Of a stretch of DNA of 64,000 nucleotides, positions 53,833 through 60,994 are shown piece after piece (the first letter of the stretch is position 1; the number at the start of each line of letters is the position of its first letter). The DNA is from CALGLS01 sp047626155 (lineage in GTDB: Bacteria > Bacteroidota > Bacteroidia > Chitinophagales > Saprospiraceae), in contig JBLHRR010000001.1 of NCBI GenBank assembly GCA_047626155.1, forward strand, positions 153,118 to 217,117, read 5' to 3'. Made by a program: the position numbers and the translations under genes. The notes under the pieces were generated by a model, which was not told where the DNA came from, ran no database searches, and saw only the letters and a program-made list of their open reading frames with translations.

Positions 53833-55266
53833 TCATTCATCCAAAATAAGGTACTCCGTTTCCGTCCCCATCCGAAAAAAGGCTTTGTTCATATCGTCCT
53901 CCGTATGAGAATGATAGTAACTCGATAGAAAGAAATGCCCCTCGTTTAAAGATCGGGTATAGTGTTCTTTTGTATTTGCCACTAGCAAACTGCGGCTATG
54001 CTCTGGGCCTCGAAGCGAAGATAACAATAATGTCTCTTGTGGAGAAGCCCAGGGTTGAATCAGCATTTTTTTAGGCGAATTTTGCCATTGGGTGATGCTC
54101 TTATTGGTTCCTTTTCCGGAAGCTTCATCCATTTTATCAATGTACCACTGATGACGATTTTCAAATTGCTGATGATTGGTGGCGATAACGCTTAGTCGAA
54201 CTATAATAGTTAATAGAAAACCATACAGCACCCACTTTTGATTTTTCACCAAAGGAAGAATATCGAACAGCAATGGAATGCAAACAAGTATGGTCAATGG
54301 CAAATAGTTAACTTCTGCGTAGAATCGATAATTCGTTTTAGGGGAACCTAAATGAAGCAGTAACAAAAAGGCCACATTTCCACCGATAACCATTAGGATT
54401 TTCAATAATGGAAATTGTACTTGTTTTCTTTTTTTGATAAAAGCATATAGATAGCCTATCACAACGAGCGCAAAAGCAAGGACGTAACCATAATAGTATT
54501 CTATACATTTTGCTAAGAAAATTTTATTCGCAGGAATGTCCAATAAATTTGGAAGATAGGTCTCCAGGTTTTTATTAAACTCTTCTATTTTTCCAATATC
54601 ATAACCAGAGATGAAAAACTTGCTATGTATAAAGGCAAAAAGGAAGAGGCATCCAAAGAGCAAGTAGTATCTCCAGTGCCTTAATTCTTTTATGCTAAAC
54701 CAAAAGAAAACAAAGCAATAGAGGAAGTAGGTTGCTATCAATCTTGAACCAGAGAGAATTGGAATCATAAATAAAACCAGACCGAGCATTGTCCATTTGT
54801 TCTCTAAATTAGGATCTTTTAATAAAATGGCCCACCACAATAGTAGCAAAGCAGATCCCTGATATAACTCAGGCGGCAAAAAGTAAAAACTGTCCAGCAC
54901 CATAAGGGTAAAGAAGAACAAATGCACCCAGCCGAGAAAGTCGTTTTTGCACCAGCGTACAATGGCATAATGGATGCCTCCAAAAAAGAGGATGAAATTT
55001 ATGGAGTAGCCTATCAGGACAATCTTCAGGGGTAGTTTCAGGTAAATGGCACTTAGGGCAAGAATCTGAGTGAATGGATTGGTCAATCTATAATGGTATA
55101 TTTTAAAAGTACCCTGATTGATCAATTTTTCCAATTGAAATGCGCCATCGAGAAAGATTGCACGTTCTTTATAAAACACAATCGCCATTATTAGTAAGAT
55201 CAACCAACTGAGGTAGCCCAATTGCCGAAAGCGCGGAGAAGAAAATTGATATGGTGCAGTGTTCAT
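53833..55266 (-). CDS. Polytopic membrane protein, possibly glycosyltransferase-C-like
   Basis: This 477-residue protein has about ten to eleven hydrophobic helices between residues 15 and 345, and a soluble C-terminal tail of about 120 residues (HQWYIDKMDEASGKGTNKSITQWQNSPKKMLIQPWASPQET...). An early loop has KERAIFLDGAFQLEKLI, whose acidic residue sits where GT-C enzymes (GT39/ArnT-like) have their catalytic Asp, but the family match is weak. It is divergent from the GT4 operon, with a shared promoter palindrome at 55303-55323. A role in surface glycan assembly is an inference from this context only. Confidence 0.6.
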   Translation of the reverse strand: MNTAPYQFSSPRFRQLGYLSWLILLIMAIVFYKERAIFLDGAFQLEKLINQGTFKIYHYRLTNPFTQILALSAIYLKLPLKIVLIGYSINFILFFGGIHYAIVRWCKNDFLGWVHLFFFTLMVLDSFYFLPPELYQGSALLLLWWAILLKDPNLENKWTMLGLVLFMIPILSGSRLIATYFLYCFVFFWFSIKELRHWRYYLLFGCLFLFAFIHSKFFISGYDIGKIEEFNKNLETYLPNLLDIPANKIFLAKCIEYYYGYVLAFALVVIGYLYAFIKKRKQVQFPLLKILMVIGGNVAFLLLLHLGSPKTNYRFYAEVNYLPLTILVCIPLLFDILPLVKNQKWVLYGFLLTIIVRLSVIATNHQQFENRHQWYIDKMDEASGKGTNKSITQWQNSPKKMLIQPWASPQETLLLSSLRGPEHSRSLLVANTKEHYTRSLNEGHFFLSSYYHSHTEDDMNKAFFRMGTETEYLILDE

Positions 55267-55302
55267 TATCTTAATTTAACTGGATATGTCATGGAAGCTC
55301 AT

Positions 55303-55323
55303 TACATTTGTCCTGCAAATGTA
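55303..55323. promoter_or_regulatory. Palindromic pair of overlapping divergent -7 elements
   Basis: TACATTTG (55303-55310) on the plus strand, 5 nt, then CAAATGTA (55316-55323), which reads TACATTTG on the minus strand. Both are exact TAnnTTTG. The plus one would start transcription near 55315 (27 nt before ATG 55342), the minus one near 55311 (45 nt before ATG 55266). The cores overlap, so polymerase could use only one at a time. The -33 elements are poor on both sides. Confidence 0.55.
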
Positions 55324-55341
55324 TATTTTAAAATTGATTTT

Positions 55342-55767
55342 ATGAATTCAAAAGTATTCAAGTCCTTGTGGATCGCCATTATCTGTTGCTTATCATTTTC
55401 TGCTTCAGCTGTAGTCATGGTAAAAGCTGTAAGTGTGGACAGCTTGACAGCTTCAAACAAAGACATTCAGCCACAAGGCCAAGAAGCGCTAAAAGAGTCG
55501 ACCCTAGTAACGAAGGGATGGAAAAGTAGTAAAAGATTCAAGCGGGTAAAGCGACTTATAAAAAGAGTTTTTAAGAAAAACAACTCTTTTGGAAATGTAC
55601 TCGCTTCCGGGAAGTTCAGATTGGGTGCCTTGCTTTTATTGATAGGAATCATTGGAGCTATAGTTATCAATATTTTCACCCTAGCACAGATCTTTGGCTG
55701 GCTTGCGGGCATCATCGCTTTAGCAGGTTTGGTGTTAATGATCTGGAGTTTGATAGAGCATAGCTGA
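55342..55767 (+). CDS. Small membrane protein with signal peptide and two C-terminal helices
   Basis: About 141 residues from ATG 55342 (MNSKVFKSLWIAIICCLSFSASAVVMV is a signal/anchor); a longer frame from 55222 overlaps the divergent gene and is rejected. A very basic central segment (KGWKSSKRFKRVKRLIKRVFKKNN, about 68-91) is followed by two hydrophobic helices (FRLGALLLLIGIIGAIVINIF and IFGWLAGIIALAGLVLMIWSL). It resembles small Bacteroidota proteins with basic stretch plus two TM helices of unknown role. Five bp before the GT4 gene, so co-transcribed with it. Confidence 0.7.
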   Translation: MNSKVFKSLWIAIICCLSFSASAVVMVKAVSVDSLTASNKDIQPQGQEALKESTLVTKGWKSSKRFKRVKRLIKRVFKKNNSFGNVLASGKFRLGALLLLIGIIGAIVINIFTLAQIFGWLAGIIALAGLVLMIWSLIEHS

Positions 55768-55772
55768 TTTTT

Positions 55773-56972
55773 ATGAAAATACTCCAGCTCACCAAGAAAT
55801 TTCCATATCCCATAAAAGATGGTGAAGTCATTGCGATCCACAATCTAAGCAGTTCATACAAAGCATTGGGTGCAGAGCTTACTTTGCTTTGCATGAATAC
55901 GCCTAAGCATTATTTTAAAATCGAGGATCTTCCGGCAGACTACCAAGTTTATAAATCCATCCACGCCGTAGATGTGGACAGTTCTGTAAAACCAATTTCG
56001 GCGTTTTTAAATCTTTTCACAAGTGAGTCTTATCACATTAGCCGCTTCGACTCTCCAGCTTACCATGAAAAATTAACAAACATTTTACAAAAAGAAACTT
56101 TTGACATTATTCAGTTAGAGACCTTGTTTCTTACACCTTACATAAATACGATTCGGAAATACTCAAAAGCTAAAATTGTCCTTCGTGCGCATAACATCGA
56201 GCATGAAATCTGGGAACGCATAACGAAGAATACCATCTTTGCACCCAAGCGTTGGTATTTAAAACTACTTAGTCGCCGTCTGGCTATTTATGAAAAAGAG
56301 CAATTGAACAATTGTGATTTACTATTACCCATTACCCAAAGAGACCTGAATTTTGCTCGTCAGTTTGGTTTCAATAAAAAGGGATTGGTTACGCCAATAG
56401 GTCTTGATGCCGCCGATTATCAGGTAGACAATTCCAGTTTTCAAAAACAACTATCGCTTTCTTTTATCGGTTCCCTAGATTGGATGCCCAATGTAGAAGG
56501 ACTGAATTGGTTCCTAGATAAAATCTGGACAACAGCTAAAGAAAAACATCCAACAATATCCTTACATCTTGCCGGAAGAAACACCCCGGACTCCCTTTAC
56601 AACTTAGAAAGCGATCAACTCAAAGTGCTTGGCGAAATCCCTGATGCGAAGGCTTTTATCAATGCGCATTCTCTGATGTTAGTGCCTCTGTTGAGCGGCA
56701 GCGGCATGCGGGTGAAGATACTGGAAGGGATGGCTTTGGGGAAGGTTGTTTTATCTACAACCGTTGGTCTGGAAGGAATCATTGGGAAGCACAAAGAAGA
56801 GTTCCTGGTGGCTGATACTCCTGAAGAATTTATGGCAGCGTTGGATTATTGTTATAAAAACCCGGAGGCGATGAAGCGGATAGGAGAGGCGGCGCGGAAG
56901 GTGATTTTGGAGGAGTATGATAATGGGGCTATTGCTGGGCGGGTGTTGGAAGCTTTTGGAGATATGGAGTAG
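55773..56972 (+). CDS. Glycosyltransferase family 4 (GT-B fold)
   Basis: This 399-residue cytoplasmic, membrane-associated enzyme transfers a sugar from a nucleotide donor. The N-terminal acceptor domain opens with MKILQLTKKFPYPIKDGEVIAIHNLSSSYKALG, the glycine-poor variant of the GT4 start, and contains VLRAHNIEHEIWER (about 138-151). The C-terminal donor domain has LSFIGSLDWMPNVEGLNWFLD (about 225-245), LHLAGRNTPDSL, and the E-x7-E type motif LLSGSGMRVKILEGMALGKVVLSTTVGLEGI (about 306-336). Complete. It is in an operon with the small membrane protein upstream; outer-membrane protein and GT2 genes lie downstream, suggesting cell-surface polysaccharide synthesis. Confidence 0.92.
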   Translation: MKILQLTKKFPYPIKDGEVIAIHNLSSSYKALGAELTLLCMNTPKHYFKIEDLPADYQVYKSIHAVDVDSSVKPISAFLNLFTSESYHISRFDSPAYHEKLTNILQKETFDIIQLETLFLTPYINTIRKYSKAKIVLRAHNIEHEIWERITKNTIFAPKRWYLKLLSRRLAIYEKEQLNNCDLLLPITQRDLNFARQFGFNKKGLVTPIGLDAADYQVDNSSFQKQLSLSFIGSLDWMPNVEGLNWFLDKIWTTAKEKHPTISLHLAGRNTPDSLYNLESDQLKVLGEIPDAKAFINAHSLMLVPLLSGSGMRVKILEGMALGKVVLSTTVGLEGIIGKHKEEFLVADTPEEFMAALDYCYKNPEAMKRIGEAARKVILEEYDNGAIAGRVLEAFGDME

Positions 56973-57104
56973 GCTCAATTAACAAAAGTTATTAAAGGTG
57001 AAAAACATCCAATAAAAAACCGTCTAGACAGTTAAAGCTCTGAAAGAAGATTGAGTTTTTAATAAACTATACCTGCCTTTAAAACGATAATTCAAGTGGT
57101 TTAA

Positions 57105-57905
57105 ATGACTAAGAAATATTTTCTAACATTAATTTTGGGAATAACTTGTAGTTTGATTTTAAGCGCTCAGTCAGAGCGTATAAAAAAGAATAGCATCGTA
57201 ATTTTTTATACGCCAACCTTTTCTAAAACCAATCTAATTGACAATAATAGCAGTTGGGTTTCAGATCAATTTTTTTTGTCAAAAAAGCCAACAAGTTCTT
57301 TCACAGGGTTTCAAATTGGGTTTCGTTATTCAAGATATCTTTCTAAAAAGGTAAACATTTTCTTAAGTTATAGCTTCACACAAAAAGGCCAAGAGACTTC
57401 TCATTATTTTAATTCCTTTGGACGAGATCCGGCAGATCACAATCCTGGCTGGGGAGGAGGCTCTTGGGATGTAAGATTAACAACCAATGAATTTATCCTT
57501 GGATCAGAATACCAACTATATCTTAATAAGAAAGGTAATTTGTCTGTAGGAATTAAAGTAGGAATTCCTGTAGATGTGTATCAAAACATGATCATACAAG
57601 ACTATTTAATTGAAGCGAAAACAGGTCTTAAGAGAAACAGTTGTTGTAGCCTAGGGGGGGATTTACCAAGAGAGGAATGGATGAACAATCTAAGAACGAA
57701 GTTCAAAGATAGAGAGTTTAGGCTTGGGTTGGTATTAGGAAGCCCTATCTATTTAAAGCTGATCGGAGATTTAATTTGGTTAAATGTAACTCCTGAAATA
57801 GAGTTTCTATCTAATTTAGTAGATGCAGGACCAGATATTCACAATGTAAAACAAGGAAATATATTTACTGCAGGCCTGCAATTTGGAGCGAGTGTTCACT
57901 TTTAA
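57105..57905 (+). CDS. Outer-membrane beta-barrel protein, uncharacterised
   Basis: This 266-residue protein has a signal peptide (about 1-22, ending LILSAQ). Strand-like stretches: SIVIFYTPTFSKT, FTGFQIGFRYSRYLSKKVNIFLSYSFTQKG, TTNEFILGSEYQLYLNKKGNLSVGIKVGIPVD, REFRLGLVLGSPIYLKLIGDLIWLNVTPEIEFLS, and a terminal FTAGLQFGASVHF ending in Phe. A Cys pair (NSCCSLGGD) is present in a loop. Nine bp before the next, similarly built gene; the two look like a tandem pair of related barrels. Confidence 0.68.
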   Translation: MTKKYFLTLILGITCSLILSAQSERIKKNSIVIFYTPTFSKTNLIDNNSSWVSDQFFLSKKPTSSFTGFQIGFRYSRYLSKKVNIFLSYSFTQKGQETSHYFNSFGRDPADHNPGWGGGSWDVRLTTNEFILGSEYQLYLNKKGNLSVGIKVGIPVDVYQNMIIQDYLIEAKTGLKRNSCCSLGGDLPREEWMNNLRTKFKDREFRLGLVLGSPIYLKLIGDLIWLNVTPEIEFLSNLVDAGPDIHNVKQGNIFTAGLQFGASVHF

Positions 57906-57914
57906 ACAATAGCA

Positions 57915-58583
57915 TTGAGACATCTAATATCTTTTTTGATTCCTTTCTTTTTCCTAGTTCAACTACAAGGTCAATTGCATATTGGTGTCTCTGGTGAAGT
58001 TAGCTCGAATCAAGCTCTTTTCTCAAGTGATGGCGTCGTGGCTGGAGATGGGAAGAAAAGATCGGACAGATTAGCTGGGTTTTCTATTTCACCTTTTATT
58101 GGACTACCTATCTCTAAAAATGATTTCATTTATATTGAAAGTTCATATGTTCAGAAGGGATATAGATTTAAGCTGCACAATTATTTTGATCAGAAAAGTG
58201 CAATTTCAAAAAATAGGTTTCATTATCTCTCCTTGAATCCCATTTATTCCCATAATCTAAACTTAAAAAAAAGAAGCAAAAGGAAACCATATCAAGGGCT
58301 ATATACGCTCTCGGGGCTTTTCCTAGGCTATAAACTTCATTCGAAATGGAAACCTGCGGGTGGTCTTATTGAGGAAGCAGATCCATCATTCAACTCAATT
58401 GATTTTGGATTTATATTTGGGACTAGATATATAAAGCATCAATCAAAATGGCGAGCCTGTTACGTTGATATCCGTTACTATCATGGCCTGAAAAATGTTG
58501 CGGATAACCCACGAACTGAAGCCTATCACAGAAGCCTTGCCTTAGGTATTGGTTATCTCTTTGTAACGAGAAAAAAGAGGTAA
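57915..58583 (+). CDS. Outer-membrane beta-barrel protein with TTG start
   Basis: 222 residues from a TTG at 57915; no ATG is available before the signal peptide (RHLISFLIPFFFLVQLQGQ), which fits the TTG start. The mature part has barrel strands: LHIGVSGEVSSNQALFS, AGFSISPFIGLPIS, FIYIESSYVQKGYRFKLHNYF, HYLSLNPIYSHNLNLKKRSK, LYTLSGLFLGYKLHS, FGFIFGTRYIK, RSLALGIGYLFV. It resembles the preceding gene product in layout (LP.VS.. and YVQKG.. motifs), though similarity is low. Nine bp after that gene, so co-transcribed. Role unknown, perhaps envelope-associated with the adjacent glycosyltransferases. Confidence 0.65.
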   Translation: MRHLISFLIPFFFLVQLQGQLHIGVSGEVSSNQALFSSDGVVAGDGKKRSDRLAGFSISPFIGLPISKNDFIYIESSYVQKGYRFKLHNYFDQKSAISKNRFHYLSLNPIYSHNLNLKKRSKRKPYQGLYTLSGLFLGYKLHSKWKPAGGLIEEADPSFNSIDFGFIFGTRYIKHQSKWRACYVDIRYYHGLKNVADNPRTEAYHRSLALGIGYLFVTRKKR

Positions 58584-58712
58584 CCTCCGCATTATGGCTA
58601 TCGACAACCAAAGAATAAGTTTTAGCAACCACTAATGAGAAATTCTTCTTCGTACATAGAATTCTATAGCTCCTCTTATTCGTATACCCTCCTAATTTAT
58701 TGATCCAATCTA

Positions 58713-60005
58713 TTGCAAAAAAGAGGAAATAGACAATTAAGCCCAAAATATTCCCTAATTTGCCCCCATAAAAAAGCACTCAATATTTTGATCCTCTTTC
58801 ACTTTCTTTTCTGGCTTTGCGTAAGCTGCCTCGTACACAGTTATATCGTGTATCCGATGTTGCTGCGCTGGTGGGCAAGTGACTTGGAAAGTAATGCTGA
58901 TTACTTTGAGAAAGAAGAAGAATGGCCCCTTGTTTCGGTTATAATGGCCGCTTACAATGAAGAAGCCGTTTTGGAAGAAAAAATGCAAAGTTTATTGAAC
59001 CTGAATTATCCCAAAGACCGACTGTCTTTTTATGTCGGATCGGATTGCTCCAGTGATAGAACAAATTCCATTCTTTCTGCTTTAGCCGAAAAAGAACCTA
59101 GGCTTCATTTCTATCCGTTTACAGAGCGGCAGGGGAAACCTGGAGTCGTTAATAATCTAACAAAGTCAGCTTTCGCCAAAAACGGGAAATCAGCAGCACA
59201 TCTCTTCCTAATGACCGATGCAAGTGTAATGTTACAAAAGGAAACGCTGAAGCAATTGGTTCGTCATTTTAAAGATCCGGGTATCGCACTGGTGGATAGC
59301 CATATATTAGGAACTAATCTTCAAAAGCCTGGCATTTCGCAATCAGAAAATAGCTACGTGGATAGTGAGGTGAAACTTAAGAATAGAGAAGGCTTACTTT
59401 GGGGTACGATGATTGGTCCATTTGGCGGCTGTTTCGTATTGCGTTCTAATTTTTACCACAAGGTGCCTACCAACTTTCTGGTCGATGATTTCTTTATTGC
59501 TTTTAAAGCAATGCTCCAAGGAGGTAAGGCCATTAATGACTTGAAAGCACTTTGTTATGAATCGATCTCTCAGGATATAAATGAAGAGTTTCGTCGAAAA
59601 GTGCGTATTTCTACAGGTAACTTCCAAAATTTAACTACTTTCGCCGGAGTTTTAAGAAAGCCTTTTTCGCCTTTGGGTTTTGCTTTTTTATCTCATAAAG
59701 TATTGCGATGGATCGGGCCCTTTTTTATTTTATTGAGTTTGATCATCGCTTTGTATTTCGCCTTTAATGGCAATAGCCTGTATCAAATCATTTTGATGGC
59801 TTACCTCGGGATACTAGTTGTAATTCCTTTGTTAGATAAAATACTGCATACCTTTAAGATACACATTATGCCTTTCCGCCATGTTCGATATTTCATGGCC
59901 ATGAACCGGGCACTATTTGTTGGCTTTTTTAAGTTTATGGCAGGAGTTGAAAAGGGAATTTGGGAACCAACCCGACGCGAGGACGAAGTTAAGGGGACAC
60001 ACTAA
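58713..60005 (+). CDS. Family 2 glycosyltransferase, membrane-bound
   Basis: Up to 430 residues with an N-terminal hydrophobic anchor (ILILFHFLFWLCVSCLVHSYIVYP), a GT-A catalytic domain and two C-terminal helices (about 325-375). GT2 motifs: PLVSVIMAAYNEEAVLEEKMQSLLNLNYPKDRLSFYVGSDCSSDRT (about 72-118), LMTDASVML as the DxD-like site (about 165), IGPFGGCFVLR (about 230), DDFFIAFKAMLQGG with ED-like acidic pair (about 252), and the RRKVRIS (Q/RxxRW-like) segment (about 290). Likely polymerises or adds a sugar to a lipid-linked or surface glycan. The start is uncertain: TTG at 58713 is listed; TTG at 58788, right before the anchor, is at least as likely, since a CTAATTTG box lies just upstream of it. 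9 bp before the VTC gene. Confidence 0.9.
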   Translation: MQKRGNRQLSPKYSLICPHKKALNILILFHFLFWLCVSCLVHSYIVYPMLLRWWASDLESNADYFEKEEEWPLVSVIMAAYNEEAVLEEKMQSLLNLNYPKDRLSFYVGSDCSSDRTNSILSALAEKEPRLHFYPFTERQGKPGVVNNLTKSAFAKNGKSAAHLFLMTDASVMLQKETLKQLVRHFKDPGIALVDSHILGTNLQKPGISQSENSYVDSEVKLKNREGLLWGTMIGPFGGCFVLRSNFYHKVPTNFLVDDFFIAFKAMLQGGKAINDLKALCYESISQDINEEFRRKVRISTGNFQNLTTFAGVLRKPFSPLGFAFLSHKVLRWIGPFFILLSLIIALYFAFNGNSLYQIILMAYLGILVVIPLLDKILHTFKIHIMPFRHVRYFMAMNRALFVGFFKFMAGVEKGIWEPTRREDEVKGTH

Positions 60006-60014
60006 GGAATATAC

Positions 60015-60653
60015 ATGCGCTACGAGAGAAAATACAGACTAGAAATAACCCACCTTTCTGTGGTGGAACAAATCGTAAAGAACCATCCGGCTTCTTTTAC
60101 CAAGGCTTTCCCTGACAGAAAAGTCAATAACATTTATTTTGATACACCGAGTTTGAATTGTTATCAAGACAATCAGATGGGGGTTTCTCAACGGAAAAAA
60201 TTCAGAGTTCGTTGGTATGGTGATGCTGAAAGTACTGTAGAAAACCCAACACTAGAAGTCAAAATAAGAGATAACGCGCTAGGATATAAAGAGGTCCATG
60301 AACTTCCGTCTTTTGACTTGGACCACCTCTATCCCCTTACACGTAATGTGAATAGCCAATTTGGCAACCTCATGAAACTCCAACCCGTTCTCTACAATTC
60401 CTATGAACGCTCTTACTATGAATCCTTCAATCATAAAGTAAGATTGACCATTGACCGAGAGATGAAGTTTCGTTCGGCCTGTGTAAGCCCACTTAGCAAT
60501 CAAACCGTAATGGAAGACCCCGCGGTCGTCGTCGAAATCAAATATGCCTCTAACCTAGAGACATGGGCCACTGATATGATGCAGTACATTCCTTTCCGAA
60601 TGACGAAAAACTCGAAATACGTCAATGGAATAGATATTCTGTCTTTCGTTTAG
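60015..60653 (+). CDS. VTC-domain protein (polyphosphate polymerase-like)
   Basis: This 212-residue protein matches the VTC/CYTH-like triphosphate tunnel domain: MRYERKYRLE at the N-terminus, VNNIYFDTPSLNCYQDN, RKKFRVRWYG (about 56-65), TLEVKIRDN (about 77-85), KVRLTIDREMKF (about 145-156), AVVVEIKYASNLE (about 175-187) and TKNSKYVNGI (about 201-210). These basic and acidic strands line the tunnel that binds ATP and metal in the yeast VTC4 polyphosphate polymerase. Bacterial homologues often sit beside CotH and DUF4956 genes; here the partner is a GT2 gene 9 bp upstream, and no DUF4956 gene is seen. So its product may be polyphosphate or a cell-surface phosphate polymer; this is inference. 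Confidence 0.88.
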   Translation: MRYERKYRLEITHLSVVEQIVKNHPASFTKAFPDRKVNNIYFDTPSLNCYQDNQMGVSQRKKFRVRWYGDAESTVENPTLEVKIRDNALGYKEVHELPSFDLDHLYPLTRNVNSQFGNLMKLQPVLYNSYERSYYESFNHKVRLTIDREMKFRSACVSPLSNQTVMEDPAVVVEIKYASNLETWATDMMQYIPFRMTKNSKYVNGIDILSFV

Positions 60654-60994
60654 GGGAACAGGGTTCTATTGAATTGAATTGAAGAAGCATCGTGAAACTC
60701 CCTTCATTCGTAAAAAAACGCTATTTTCGCCCTCCAATTAATAACTACAAGTAATTTAGGTAACATTACTTATTTAAATCGCGTGTACTTATATGTACAA
60801 ATCGTAGGTGCTTGCGAAAAGCAAACGCGCCAATACGTTTTTTAATCACACAGAGGCCACAGAGAACACAGAGCAAACGTATTAAACGCAATCGCTCTAC
60901 GGACTCTATGCTCTCTGTGTGAGAAACCGCAAACAATGAGGCAGCATTAGACCCCTCCACGCATTTTCAAAATTAACCACCAAACACAACAACA
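60654..60994. other. Intergenic region before leuS
   Basis: Contains the CACAGAG inverted repeat (60847-60921) and an imperfect -7-like TATTTTCG (about 60722). No ORF. leuS is probably expressed from here, as the VTC gene is 341 bp away, but no full promoter consensus was found. Confidence 0.45.
60847..60921. repeat. Imperfect inverted repeat of the 'cacagag' family
   Basis: Arms 60847-60874 (CACACAGAGGCCACAGAGAA..) and 60894-60921 pair at about 21 of 28 positions. Same family as 3811-3864. Confidence 0.6.
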
